From Aedoeadaptatus ivorii (lineage in GTDB: Bacteria > Bacillota > Clostridia > Tissierellales > Peptoniphilaceae), in contig NZ_JAUSWF010000001.1 in assembly GCF_030815095.1 (NCBI RefSeq), forward strand, positions 186,001-250,000: a DNA stretch of 64,000 nt, in the 5' to 3' direction. Shown here piece by piece: positions 26,200-35,487 of this stretch (within the stretch, counting starts at the first letter, position 1; each line of letters opens with the position of its first letter). The position numbers and the translations under genes are program-made. The notes under the pieces are model-generated. The model made no database searches, was not told where the DNA came from, and saw only the letters and a list, made by a program, of their open reading frames with translations.

Positions 26200-26688
26200 A
26201 TGGCGAAATTACAAATTCGAACGGACGGAGATCCCATCCTTCGCAAAAAATCCCGCGCTGTCGAGCAATTTGACGATGCGCTCCACACATTGATCGAAGA
26301 TATGTACGAGACCATGTATGCCACCGAAGGGGTAGGACTGGCCGCAGTACAGATCGGAAAATTAAAGCGCCTACTTGTGATCGACGATTACGAAGGCCAT
26401 AAGCTGGTCTTAATCAATCCCGAAATCGTCGAAAAATCGGGCGCGGAATCGGGCATCGAAGCCTGTCTGAGCGTTCCCGAACGAGCGGGCGAGGTAGAGC
26501 GGGCGACCCATATCGTCGTTTCCTATAAAGACGCCCGGGGCGAAGCGCGCACCCTCGAGGCGGACGCCTTTCTTGCGCGGATCGTGCAACACGAGATGGA
26601 CCATCTGGAGGGCATCTTGTTTACCGATCGCGCCGAAGAAATGTACGTACTGGAGCCCAAGGAAGAGAAGAAAGCCGAGGCGAAGTAA
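26200..26688 (+). CDS. def: Peptide deformylase
   Basis: Def removes the formyl group from nascent N-terminal Met. The 162-residue protein has motif I GVGLAAVQIG (44-53), motif II EACLS (87-91, metal ligand C89) and motif III HEMDH (131-135). Motif II is normally EGCLS; the Gly-to-Ala change is conservative and catalytic residues remain. AAAGGA precedes the ATG. It overlaps fmt by one base, pairing formylation and deformylation. Confidence 0.96.
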   Translation: MAKLQIRTDGDPILRKKSRAVEQFDDALHTLIEDMYETMYATEGVGLAAVQIGKLKRLLVIDDYEGHKLVLINPEIVEKSGAESGIEACLSVPERAGEVERATHIVVSYKDARGEARTLEADAFLARIVQHEMDHLEGILFTDRAEEMYVLEPKEEKKAEAK

Positions 26689-27602
26689 TGCGCAGTGTAT
26701 TCTTCGGGACGCCGGAGTTTTCCGTGCCGGCGCTTCGCGCCTTACATGCGGTTTCCGATGTTGTGATGGTCGTGACCCGAGAAGACAAACAGACCGGCCG
26801 CGGTAAAAAAGTGCGTCCTACGCCCGTCAAGGTAGAAGCGGGAAAATTGGGGATACCGGTATTCCAGCCGAAAAACAGTAACGACGAGGCGGCATTGGAC
26901 GTATTACGAAGACAAGATGCCGATCTCTTCGTCGTGGTGGCGTACGGACAGATTCTACACGCGGAACTTTTGGAGATTCCCAAAAAATATACCGTGAATA
27001 TTCACAGTTCCTTGCTCCCCCGATTCCGCGGCGCGGCACCGATGCAGTGGGCGATCCTCGAAGGGGACGCCGAGACGGGCGTCAGCCTGATGCAGATCGA
27101 GGAGGGATTGGATTCCGGGCCTGTTTGGGAGATGCGAAAGACCCCCGTCGACGGGAAGGACTTCGGCGACATTCACGACGAACTGGCGTCGCTCGGTGCC
27201 GAACTGTTGACGGATTTCGTCGAGGCAGTTCGTAAGGGGCCGGTAACGTTTTGCGAGCAGGAACACGAAAAGGCGACCTATGCCGAAAAAATCGACGATT
27301 GCGTGACACAGATCGACGTGTATTGGGAGAGCGCCGAGGAGATCGAGCGCAAGGTGCGGGCATTTTCTCCGATGCCCGGTGCATATCTCGAATTTCGCGG
27401 CGAGCGGATTAAGATATTTGCCGCAGAAGTGCAGAGTGAGAATCTGGCCCCGGGTATCTTTAGGGCGGGCAAAAAGTTTCTGCGTCTGGGAACGCGCGAA
27501 GGGTCTCTACTCGTAAAGGAAATTCAGCGTCCGGGTAAAAAACGCATGGACATCGTGTCGTTTCTCGCCGGTGTCTCTTTGCCCGAGGAGGGGGAAATCT
27601 GA
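26688..27602 (+). CDS. fmt: Methionyl-tRNA formyltransferase
   Basis: Fmt formylates initiator Met-tRNA using 10-formyl-THF, supplied by Fhs. The 304-residue protein opens MRSVFFGTPEFSVPAL and carries the folate-site motif HSSLLPRFRGAAP with the catalytic Asn and His nearby. A C-terminal OB-like domain follows residue 205. It starts on the last base of the def stop and shares one base with the next gene. Confidence 0.97.
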   Translation: MRSVFFGTPEFSVPALRALHAVSDVVMVVTREDKQTGRGKKVRPTPVKVEAGKLGIPVFQPKNSNDEAALDVLRRQDADLFVVVAYGQILHAELLEIPKKYTVNIHSSLLPRFRGAAPMQWAILEGDAETGVSLMQIEEGLDSGPVWEMRKTPVDGKDFGDIHDELASLGAELLTDFVEAVRKGPVTFCEQEHEKATYAEKIDDCVTQIDVYWESAEEIERKVRAFSPMPGAYLEFRGERIKIFAAEVQSENLAPGIFRAGKKFLRLGTREGSLLVKEIQRPGKKRMDIVSFLAGVSLPEEGEI

Positions 27603-28288
27603 TGATGGGACTTTACTATTGGGACATGAAGTATTGGCTATATATCCTGCCGGGCCTTTTGCTCGCCATGTATGCCCAGGGAAAGATTCGCGAAAATTTC
27701 GAACACTATTCCAAGGTCTACAATCGCCACCAATTGACGGGGCGTAGCCTTGCGGAGCGCATTCTGAAAAAATATGGCATGTACGATGTGAAAATCGAGC
27801 GGATCCGCGGAAATCTCACCGACCACTACGATCCGTCCGCCATGACCCTGCGGCTCAGCGAAGGCGTATACGATTCGACTTCGATCGCCGCTTTGGGGAT
27901 CGCCGCCCACGAAGTGGGACATGCCATCCAGCACGAAGAATCCTATGGTCCGCTCCGCTTTCGAAACGCATTGGTGCCCTTGGCGGGATTGGGTTCCAAT
28001 CTGTCGTACTTTTTGATATTTATCGGCCTGATGTTTTACGGGCCCCTTCTAAGACTTGGGATCGCACTTTTTGCGATTACGGTGCTCTTTCAGCTGCTCA
28101 CCTTGCCGGTGGAATACGACGCGAGCCATCGCGCCAAAGTCCTCTTGCGAGACGGCGTGCTGGATGCGTCGGAGATGGTCGGCGTCGAAAAGATCCTATC
28201 CGCCGCGGCGCTCACCTATGTCGCGAGCCTACTCACGGCGGCGGGCACCTTGCTGCGCCTACTTTCTTTGGGAAGGAGAAATGACTGA
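27602..28288 (+). CDS. yugP: YugP-family membrane zinc metallopeptidase
   Basis: This 228-residue membrane protein has HEVGH at residues 103-107, a first hydrophobic segment near the N-terminus, and more hydrophobic helices around residues 125-170 and 198-222. The EYDASHRA segment near residue 180 supplies the likely third zinc ligand. The family is a neutral zinc metallopeptidase of unknown substrate. It lies between fmt and rsmB with one-base overlaps on both sides, so it is firmly part of this operon. This insertion is common in clostridia but absent from the Bacillus order. Confidence 0.88.
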   Translation: MMGLYYWDMKYWLYILPGLLLAMYAQGKIRENFEHYSKVYNRHQLTGRSLAERILKKYGMYDVKIERIRGNLTDHYDPSAMTLRLSEGVYDSTSIAALGIAAHEVGHAIQHEESYGPLRFRNALVPLAGLGSNLSYFLIFIGLMFYGPLLRLGIALFAITVLFQLLTLPVEYDASHRAKVLLRDGVLDASEMVGVEKILSAAALTYVASLLTAAGTLLRLLSLGRRND

Positions 28289-29541
28289 TGGCGGGCCCAA
28301 GATTGCGGGCGGCCTTTGCACTGGAAAAGATCTACGACGGCATCTACATCAAAGATGCGTTGCAATTCGACGGCCTTTCGCCAAAGGACGCCAGATTGAT
28401 GGAGCAGATTGTATACGGCTGTGTACGACACCGTAGCTATCTCGATTCTATCGTCAATCGTTATGTGCGAAATCACAAGCGCCTCGAGACCATGATCCGC
28501 TATATTCTGCAGATCGGCCTCTATCAAATTCGCTTTCTGGACCGCGTGCCGGCCCATGCCGCCGTCGACGAAGCGGTGCGATCGGCGAAAAAAATCGCCA
28601 ATGTCGGCGCCGCCGGTTTGGTAAACGGCGTGCTACGCGCGATTTTACGAGAAAAAGAGAAGGCATTTCGCATCGTAGAGAAGGATCCCGTGCGTCGCCT
28701 TTCGATTCAATATAGTTTTCCCGAGGAATGGGTGCGCCATTTTCAGCCGATCCTAAAAGAAGAGACGGAAGCATTTTTCCGCGCGCTTTCCAAGCCGGCG
28801 CCGCTTACCGTGCGCCCGGTGGGAATCGACCGAGATACACTGGCCCATATGCTGGAAGCGGTGGGATATTCTTCCAAGCCGTCTCCGGCATCGGATATCG
28901 CCCTCGATATCGCCGATCCCTGGGGACTTTTTTCCGGCGACGCTTTTCGAAGCGGCGCCTTCTATGTGCAAGATGCGGCATCGATGCACGTGGTGGAGCT
29001 GTTTACGCCCGATCGCGACGCCCGCGCATTGGATCTCTGTGCCGCCCCCGGCGGAAAGAGCTTTCAAATGGCGGAAATCTTCGCTTCGGTAGACGCATTT
29101 GACGTATCGCCTGCGCGTCTTGCGATTATGAATGAAAATATAGAGCGCCTACAGATTCAAAATGTGCACACACAAGTCAATAACGCCTTAAAACCCGTGA
29201 GGGATACAAGCTACGACCGCATTCTTTTGGACGCGCCCTGTTCCGGATTCGGCCTGATTCGTCGAAAACCCGAGATCAAGTGGCGCGTTCGCACGGAAGA
29301 TCTTAAAGATTTGGCAAGGGTACAGCGAAAAATGCTTGAAAATGCCTATGGCGCACTTTCTCGCGGCGGCGAACTCGTGTATAGTACTTGCACGGTTACC
29401 TTAGAAGAAAATGAAGGGGTGCTGCAATCCTTCTTATCGGATCATCCCGAGTGTACGCTCAAGGGCGGCGGAGAGCGATTCTGGCCCCATAAGCGGCATA
29501 CGGACGGTTTTTCGATGGCCTGTATCGTCAGAAAGGAATGA
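28288..29541 (+). CDS. rsmB: 16S rRNA m5C967 methyltransferase RsmB
   Basis: RsmB methylates C967 of 16S rRNA. The 417-residue protein has an N-terminal NusB-like RNA-binding domain (residues 1-140) and a SAM methyltransferase domain with DLCAAPGGKS, DAPCSGFG (with the release Cys) and the catalytic C368 in YSTCT. It starts on the last base of the preceding stop codon. The rsmB-rlmN-prpC-prkC order is the conserved Firmicute one. Confidence 0.95.
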   Translation: MAGPRLRAAFALEKIYDGIYIKDALQFDGLSPKDARLMEQIVYGCVRHRSYLDSIVNRYVRNHKRLETMIRYILQIGLYQIRFLDRVPAHAAVDEAVRSAKKIANVGAAGLVNGVLRAILREKEKAFRIVEKDPVRRLSIQYSFPEEWVRHFQPILKEETEAFFRALSKPAPLTVRPVGIDRDTLAHMLEAVGYSSKPSPASDIALDIADPWGLFSGDAFRSGAFYVQDAASMHVVELFTPDRDARALDLCAAPGGKSFQMAEIFASVDAFDVSPARLAIMNENIERLQIQNVHTQVNNALKPVRDTSYDRILLDAPCSGFGLIRRKPEIKWRVRTEDLKDLARVQRKMLENAYGALSRGGELVYSTCTVTLEENEGVLQSFLSDHPECTLKGGGERFWPHKRHTDGFSMACIVRKE

Positions 29542-29543
29542 AT

Positions 29544-30569
29544 ATGCACTGGACAGAGATGTATCCCGAAGAGTTAAAAGAATGTATGGCGGAAGCGGGA
29601 GAGAAACCCTTTCGCGGGGTGCAGCTCTTTGAAGGGCACCACGGAAAGCGAAAAGCGCTTGAAGAGATGAGTAATATCCCCGATCGCCTGGCAAAGAAAT
29701 TGGGCGATGCGCCCTATGCGGTGCGCATCGTGAAGCGATTGGCTTCCAAACTCGATGAGACGAAGAAGTATTTGTATCGACTGCACGACGGCGAGATCGT
29801 AGAGGGGGTGTTGATGCGCTATCATCACGGCTATAGCCTCTGCGTATCCTCTCAAGTCGGCTGCAAGATGGGTTGTCGCTTTTGTGTTTCCACCCGCGGC
29901 GGCCTGATCCGCAATCTACGGCCCTATGAAATGCTCGATCAGGTGTATGCGGTAGAAGCGCGGGAGGGAATTTCGATTTCCAATGTTATTCTGATGGGAA
30001 GCGGCGAACCCCTCGACAATTACGATCACGTCCTCCGATTTTTGCGCCTTCTGCACGATCCGAAGGGGAAGAATATGAGTTATCGCAATATGACCATATC
30101 CACCTCCGGCGTCGTGGAGGGAATCGATCGATTGGCCGAAGAAGATATTCCCGTCAATCTCGCCGTGAGTTTGCACGAGACCGATCAATCGGCGCGGAAA
30201 AAGATTATGCCGATCGCCGCGCGGTACCCCCTGGAAGAACTGATGCGCGCACTGCGTCGGTACGCCGATCGAACGGGGCAGCGTATCACCTTTGAATATA
30301 CATTGATTCGGGGAAAAAATGACGGCGAACGCAATATTCGCGAGATGCAGTCGCTCCTTCGGGGCCTGCCGGCACATATCAATTTGATTCCTTTGAATCC
30401 CACGGACCATTATGACGAAAGTCGACCGGCGCGCGAGGAGATCCTCCGGTTTCAAAGGGAGTTGTCGCAAAAAGGCTTATCGTGTACAATACGAAGAGAA
30501 TTAGGCAGTGATATTCAGGCGAGTTGCGGACAACTGAAAGCCGGATGCGAGGCCGAAGAGACAAGGTGA
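29544..30569 (+). CDS. rlmN: Dual-specificity 23S rRNA / tRNA adenine-C2 methyltransferase RlmN
   Basis: This radical SAM enzyme methylates A2503 of 23S rRNA and A37 of some tRNAs. The CxxxCxxC cluster motif is C107-C111-C114 (CKMGCRFC), and the methyl-carrying C328 sits in SCGQL near the C-terminus. ATG 29544 is preferred over ATG 29538 because AAGGA ends six bases before it, whereas the earlier ATG abuts it. That gives 341 residues. The prpC gene starts five bases after its stop. Confidence 0.95.
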   Translation: MHWTEMYPEELKECMAEAGEKPFRGVQLFEGHHGKRKALEEMSNIPDRLAKKLGDAPYAVRIVKRLASKLDETKKYLYRLHDGEIVEGVLMRYHHGYSLCVSSQVGCKMGCRFCVSTRGGLIRNLRPYEMLDQVYAVEAREGISISNVILMGSGEPLDNYDHVLRFLRLLHDPKGKNMSYRNMTISTSGVVEGIDRLAEEDIPVNLAVSLHETDQSARKKIMPIAARYPLEELMRALRRYADRTGQRITFEYTLIRGKNDGERNIREMQSLLRGLPAHINLIPLNPTDHYDESRPAREEILRFQRELSQKGLSCTIRRELGSDIQASCGQLKAGCEAEETR

Positions 30570-30573
30570 TTAT

Positions 30574-31278
30574 ATGAATATATCTGCGTATACCGATATC
30601 GGTGGCAGAGAGAATAACGAAGACAGCTATTATATCGATCCCCGGCACCGTTTCGCCATTTTGGCAGACGGGATGGGCGGACATGCCGCCGGAGAGACGG
30701 CGAGTTCCATCGCGGTAAGCACGCTCCGCAAGATGCTGTCGGTACCCATCGAGAACGAAAAACAGCTGACCGACCTCCTAAACCGCGGGGTGCAGGAGGC
30801 GAATCGAGAGATTTTTCGTCAGTCGGAGGAGAATTTCAAACTGCGGGGCATGGGAACGACCTTAAGTCTGGTCTACATCCTGGGCAAGAAGCTGTATTAT
30901 GTCAATGTCGGCGATTCCCGCATTTACGGCTATCGGGAGGCGTTGTTTCAAATCTCAAAGGACGACAGTTTCGTCAACTATCTTTTGGAAATGGGCGACA
31001 TTTCCGAAGAAGAAGCGCGCGTCCACCCGAAGAAAAACGTATTGACCAAGGCATTGGGAACGGCGAAGGGGATCAACTTCGAGATTCGAACCCTGCCCCT
31101 GGATATGTCCTATATCATTCTGTGCTCCGACGGCCTGTCGGATGTTGCGGATATCGAAGAGATCGAGAAGACCCTGTTGGCAGATAAGAAAGACGTGGCA
31201 AAGAGACTCGTACGATTGGCATTGGACGCCGGCGGCAAGGACAATATTACCGTGATCGTCTTTGATAAGAGTAGGTGA
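30574..31278 (+). CDS. prpC: PP2C-family serine/threonine protein phosphatase
   Basis: PrpC/Stp dephosphorylates targets of the adjacent kinase PrkC. The 234-residue protein has the PP2C metal motifs: ENNEDSYY near the start, DGMGGHAAGE near residue 30, GDSRIYG near residue 112, CSDGLSDV near 182 and GGKDNITV at the end. AAGGTGAT lies just before the ATG, overlapping the rlmN stop. prkC starts five bases downstream. Confidence 0.96.
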   Translation: MNISAYTDIGGRENNEDSYYIDPRHRFAILADGMGGHAAGETASSIAVSTLRKMLSVPIENEKQLTDLLNRGVQEANREIFRQSEENFKLRGMGTTLSLVYILGKKLYYVNVGDSRIYGYREALFQISKDDSFVNYLLEMGDISEEEARVHPKKNVLTKALGTAKGINFEIRTLPLDMSYIILCSDGLSDVADIEEIEKTLLADKKDVAKRLVRLALDAGGKDNITVIVFDKSR

Positions 31279-31282
31279 GGAT

Positions 31283-33259
31283 ATGCGAGGAATGATTTTA
31301 GCGGATCGGTACGAATGTCTCGACAAGATCGGCAGCGGAGGCATGGGCGATGTCTATAAAGCCCACGATCGACGGCTGGACCGTATCGTCGCTATAAAAG
31401 TTTTAAAAAGTGAATACAACGAGGACGACAATTTTATCCGCAAGTTCAGAAGGGAATCTTTGGCGGCCGCGAGTATCTCGCATCCCAATATCGTAAGCAT
31501 TTACGACGTCGGAATGGAGACCATCGACGGCGACGACGTGTATTATATCGTCATGGAATATATCGACGGCAAGACCCTAAAAGAACTGGTGCGGGAAGAA
31601 GGAATGCTTCCGCAGAACCAGGCGCTGAATTACCTGATCCAGATCGCCGAAGCGCTAAAAATCGCCCATAGCAAAAACATCATCCACCGGGACATCAAGT
31701 CCCAAAACATTATGGTGACCCGGGACAATCGGGTAAAAGTCACGGATTTCGGCATCGCGCGCATGGCGGGCAATGCCACAGTAACCGTAACCAATGCGGT
31801 GATGGGAAGCGTCCACTATTTTTCCCCCGAACAGGCACGGGGCCAAAAGGTCGATGCCCGAAGCGACATTTATTCCATGGGGATCGTCCTCTTTGAGATG
31901 TTGACGGGCGATGTGCCTTTCGATTCCGAAAATCCCATCACCGTCGCATTGATGCATGTGCAGAACAAGATCCCCCTTCCCTCGGAGCGCAACCCCCGCG
32001 TCAGTGCGGAGGTCGATCAGGTATTCGCCCATATGACCGAGAAGAAGCCTTCCGACCGATACGACAATGTCGGTTTGATCATAGAAGATGTAAAGGCAAT
32101 CCTTTTGGGCAAGGTGTACGGCAGCTCTCGTCCCGTAGAACCGACGCGGACCACCGTAGTGATTCCTCCCGAGCGGCAGAAAGCGCCGGGAAATACGGCG
32201 CCGATCCAAGCCGCAGAAAACGAAGAGCAAAACGCTGCGAAAAAGCCGAAAAAGAAGCAGTCCAATCCCGTCGCCATGGTGGCGGGTGTATTGCTCGCCC
32301 TCTTATTGCTGTTTGGCGTGGCATTTGGCGGCAGTAAGATCAAAGACATTCTGACGACCAATCAGGAAATGAGTGCGGTCGAAATGGTGGATTTGATCGG
32401 AAAAGACGTATCCGAAGCGAAGGACTTCGCGGCTTCAAACGATTTGGATTTGGGCATCGAAGAAAAAGAATCCGACGAGGGATTAAAACCCGGTACGATT
32501 CTCGCGCAATCGGTAGAGGCCGGTCAAGTTCTCAAAAAAGGCGACCGTTTCTCGGTAACCATCGCCAAGGACATCGAAAAAATCGTCGTGCCCGATTTAG
32601 AGAATATGACCATTTCCGAGGCACAATCCGCCCTCAGGAATTTGGGGCTCAAGCTTGTCGTCGACAAGACCGAGTACAATGACCAGGTTCCCTCGGAGCG
32701 AATTATTCGCCAAAAACCCGACGCCGAAACGGAAATCGAAAAGAACGCCTCCGTACACGTGGTGATCAGCAAGGGACAGGATGCGAAAATGACCGTCGTT
32801 CCCAATCTGAAAGGCGTCACCTTGGATAAGGCGAAGGCGCTGCTTGCGGAACAGGGTTTGAAGCTCGGCAATGTGGAAGAGCGCGAAGACATTACCGTCG
32901 GACCCGGCGAGGTCGTATGGCAGCAATACAACAGCGGCAATCAAATTCCCGCCGGTTCCCGCGTGGATATTATCTTAAGCAAACGACCCGAACCCGAGGA
33001 GCCGGAAGAAGAGCCGACAGAAGACGACAATTCCGGCGAAAACACCGGCGTAACGGAAAAGACGCTTTCGGCGCAGGTGCCCGCAGACGGAAACACCCAC
33101 AAAATCGAAGTGATCATTCACTCGAAGGGCACAGACCGCGTCATTCAGAAGGAAGAAGTAATGGGAGGCTCGTCGATCTCGTATCCGGTAAAGGGCGCGA
33201 CCGGCGATCGGGCCTCGATCCGCATCGACGGTTCTACCGTGCAGACGGTTAACTTTTAG
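31283..33259 (+). CDS. prkC: PASTA-domain serine/threonine protein kinase
   Basis: This membrane kinase senses cell-wall material outside and phosphorylates cytoplasmic targets. The kinase domain (about residues 10-275) has GSGGMGDVY, the catalytic D137 in HRDIK and the DFG triad. A linker leads to one transmembrane helix (about 329-351), then three PASTA repeats (about 362-433, 434-501, 502-572). An acidic, Pro/Glu-rich linker and a final domain of some 75 residues without PASTA features follow. ATG 31283 is chosen with AGGTGAGG just upstream; an in-frame TTG at 31262 is less likely. 658 residues. Confidence 0.95.
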   Translation: MRGMILADRYECLDKIGSGGMGDVYKAHDRRLDRIVAIKVLKSEYNEDDNFIRKFRRESLAAASISHPNIVSIYDVGMETIDGDDVYYIVMEYIDGKTLKELVREEGMLPQNQALNYLIQIAEALKIAHSKNIIHRDIKSQNIMVTRDNRVKVTDFGIARMAGNATVTVTNAVMGSVHYFSPEQARGQKVDARSDIYSMGIVLFEMLTGDVPFDSENPITVALMHVQNKIPLPSERNPRVSAEVDQVFAHMTEKKPSDRYDNVGLIIEDVKAILLGKVYGSSRPVEPTRTTVVIPPERQKAPGNTAPIQAAENEEQNAAKKPKKKQSNPVAMVAGVLLALLLLFGVAFGGSKIKDILTTNQEMSAVEMVDLIGKDVSEAKDFAASNDLDLGIEEKESDEGLKPGTILAQSVEAGQVLKKGDRFSVTIAKDIEKIVVPDLENMTISEAQSALRNLGLKLVVDKTEYNDQVPSERIIRQKPDAETEIEKNASVHVVISKGQDAKMTVVPNLKGVTLDKAKALLAEQGLKLGNVEEREDITVGPGEVVWQQYNSGNQIPAGSRVDIILSKRPEPEEPEEEPTEDDNSGENTGVTEKTLSAQVPADGNTHKIEVIIHSKGTDRVIQKEEVMGGSSISYPVKGATGDRASIRIDGSTVQTVNF

Positions 33260-33264
33260 TGACT

Positions 33265-34143
33265 ATGCGGGGTAGAATTACAAAACTCCTCGGCGGTTTC
33301 TATTATGTCTACGCCGAGGACCACAATACCTACGAGACGCGCGCCAGGGGCATTTTTCGCCACCGCAATATGAAGCCGGTGGTGGGGGATTTCGTGACCC
33401 TGACTTTGGACGAGGGGGATCGCTTAAACTCGGTAGAAGAAATCCTTCCGCGCAAAAACGTCGTACTGCGACCGCCGGTGGCGAATGTCGATCAGATGTT
33501 GGTCTTTATCCCGGTGGCGAGCCCAAAGTACAATTTGTATTTGGTCGATAAATTGATCGCCTACTATGAATACAAGGAGATCGAGATTTACCCGGTCGTC
33601 TCAAAATTCGATTTGGATCCGGAGGAGGCGCGCCGCGTCGCCGCGATCTATGAACAAAGCGGCTACCGGGTGTTTCTCCTCTCGGAAGATGCGGAAGCCT
33701 CCGTTCAGGCCCTCGAGAGCGTGCTGCACCACAAGACGACCGCCTTGAGCGGGGTTTCGGGTGCGGGAAAATCGACATTTTTGAATCGCACGTTGGGTCT
33801 CGATCTCGAGACGAGCGCGGTGAGCGATAAAAACAGTCGGGGACGCCATACGACGCGACACACAGAAATTTTCGCCGGCGAGGAAGGGATGTACCTCTTC
33901 GATACTCCGGGTTTTTCCAGTATAGAACTCTCGGAGATCCCGTCGGAAGAATTGGCGGATGCCTTTCGCGAATTCCGCGACGTTATGGGGCAATGCAAGT
34001 TTCAAAACTGCGTTCATATCAACGAGCCCGGTTGCGCGGTCAAAGCTGCTGTCGAGGCGAAGAAAATCCCCGAATCCCGCTACGAAAACTATGTAAAGAT
34101 TTATGAAGAACTATCGGAAAAGGAGAACACAAAATGGCGTTAG
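33265..34143 (+). CDS. rsgA: Ribosome small-subunit GTPase RsgA
   Basis: RsgA checks late 30S assembly. The protein has an N-terminal OB fold, a circularly permuted GTPase domain with G1 GVSGAGKS (163-170), G3 DTPGF, and a C-terminal zinc site CxxxxCxHxxxxxC. The G4 motif reads SKFD rather than the usual NKxD or TKxD. The ATG at 33265 gives 292 residues starting MRGRITKLLGGFYYV; a GTG at 33259 overlapping the prkC stop is possible. Neither has a clear ribosome-binding site, so coupling to prkC translation is likely. Confidence 0.94.
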   Translation: MRGRITKLLGGFYYVYAEDHNTYETRARGIFRHRNMKPVVGDFVTLTLDEGDRLNSVEEILPRKNVVLRPPVANVDQMLVFIPVASPKYNLYLVDKLIAYYEYKEIEIYPVVSKFDLDPEEARRVAAIYEQSGYRVFLLSEDAEASVQALESVLHHKTTALSGVSGAGKSTFLNRTLGLDLETSAVSDKNSRGRHTTRHTEIFAGEEGMYLFDTPGFSSIELSEIPSEELADAFREFRDVMGQCKFQNCVHINEPGCAVKAAVEAKKIPESRYENYVKIYEELSEKENTKWR

Positions 34144-34775
34144 TGGCACCGTCGATTCTATCGGCCGACTTCTCCGCCTTGGGAGAAGCCATCGATTTTT
34201 TGGACAAAGAGGCCGTTGACTATATCCATATCGACGTAATGGACGGATTGTATGTACCGAACCTCACCTTCGGGCCGTCGGTGATTCGCTCGATTCGCAG
34301 TCGCACCGAAATCCCCTTCGATGTACATCTGATGATCGATCGGCCGGAACATTCTGTGGATCAATACATCGCAGCGGGCGCGGACCGAATTACTTTCCAT
34401 ACCGATGCGACCATCCATAGCCACCGTCTCGTGTATGCGATCAAAGAAGCCGGTGTGCGGGCGGGCATCAGCCTGAACCCGGGACAGAGCCCCGAGAGCA
34501 TTCGGTATCTCTTGGACGACTTGGACCTGATTCTCGTGATGAGCGTAAATCCGGGTTTCGGCGGCCAAAAGTTTATCGAATCTTCGGTGGAAAAGGTGCG
34601 TGAAATCCGCAAAATGCTCCGGGGAAGAGATGTAGAAATTATGGTCGACGGCGGGGTCAACGAACATACTGGAAAGCGCCTCGTCGAGGCGGGGGCGCGC
34701 AGCTTGGTAGCGGGTTCGTATATTTTCGGACACGAGGACCCGTCTTCGGCGATACGAGCGCTTCGATCGTTATGA
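34134..34775 (+). CDS. rpe: Ribulose-phosphate 3-epimerase
   Basis: This 213-residue TIM-barrel enzyme interconverts ribulose 5-phosphate and xylulose 5-phosphate. Motifs are APSILSADF at the start, HIDVMDGLYVPNLTFG, HLMIDRPE and MSVNPGFGGQKF, with the metal-binding His and Asp residues present, then VDGGVN. AAAAGGAG precedes the ATG, which lies inside rsgA. The 3' end overlaps thiN by 4 bp. Confidence 0.97.
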   Translation: MALVAPSILSADFSALGEAIDFLDKEAVDYIHIDVMDGLYVPNLTFGPSVIRSIRSRTEIPFDVHLMIDRPEHSVDQYIAAGADRITFHTDATIHSHRLVYAIKEAGVRAGISLNPGQSPESIRYLLDDLDLILVMSVNPGFGGQKFIESSVEKVREIRKMLRGRDVEIMVDGGVNEHTGKRLVEAGARSLVAGSYIFGHEDPSSAIRALRSL

Positions 34776-35404
34776 AGCGGGGACTGATCATCACCGGGGG
34801 CACGCCGCCTTCTAAGGAACTTTTGGAAAGAGAAATCGAAGCGGCCGACGGCATCATCTGTGCCGATCACGGTTTCGACGCATTGGGCGCGATCCCGGAG
34901 AAACTTTTGCTCGTCGTGGGCGATTTTGACAGTGCGGTTCGCACGCAAGAGATCCAAAGACCGGAGATTCCCGCGGAGATCCTCTCGCCGATGAAGGATG
35001 AAACGGACACCGAGATGGCGCTTTTGCGCATGCTCGAATACAAGCCCGAGGAAATTCGCATCCTCGGCGGCACCGGCTCGAGAATCGATCACAGCCTGGC
35101 GACGATTTTTTCTCTAGAGGCCTATGTAGATGGAGAAACGCGGATTCTCCTCGTGGACGATTCCAATCGCCTCGAGATTTTGGGCGAGGGGCGCTATACT
35201 TTTTCGAAGGACGGCTATACCTATATCAGCCTCTTGCCCCTTACGGATTCCGCCATCGTCTCGACGGAAGGCATGAAATATGAAATTTCTGCCCTGTCCC
35301 TGATGCGCAAGCGTACGCGTGGCGTAAGCAACGAGATCCTAGACAATACCGGTACGATCACCATTCACAAAGGGCGCGTGGTCGTGGTCCAATCCTCGGA
35401 TTGA
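34772..35404 (+). CDS. thiN: Thiamine pyrophosphokinase
   Basis: ThiN transfers pyrophosphate from ATP to thiamine to give thiamine diphosphate. The 210-residue protein has CADHGFDAL, the GDFDS motif near residue 50, KDETDTEMAL and GGTGSRIDHSLA, all TPK family markers. Presence of TPK implies uptake or salvage of thiamine. It is the last gene of the cluster that begins at priA and ends at a strong shared terminator. Confidence 0.94.
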   Translation: MKRGLIITGGTPPSKELLEREIEAADGIICADHGFDALGAIPEKLLLVVGDFDSAVRTQEIQRPEIPAEILSPMKDETDTEMALLRMLEYKPEEIRILGGTGSRIDHSLATIFSLEAYVDGETRILLVDDSNRLEILGEGRYTFSKDGYTYISLLPLTDSAIVSTEGMKYEISALSLMRKRTRGVSNEILDNTGTITIHKGRVVVVQSSD

Positions 35405-35436
35405 ACAAACGATGCTTGCCTACATACGCGCAATAA

Positions 35437-35474
35437 AAAACAGAACCGACATAGCTTTTGTCGGTTCTGTTTTT
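35437..35474. terminator. Strong bidirectional terminator between thiN and the dehydrogenase gene
   Basis: A perfect 15-bp stem (35437-35451 with 35459-35473) with a seven-base loop begins with As and ends with Ts on both strands. It serves the convergent thiN (+) and dehydrogenase (-) genes. Confidence 0.95.
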
Positions 35475-35487
35475 GTTTGCTGTCGGA

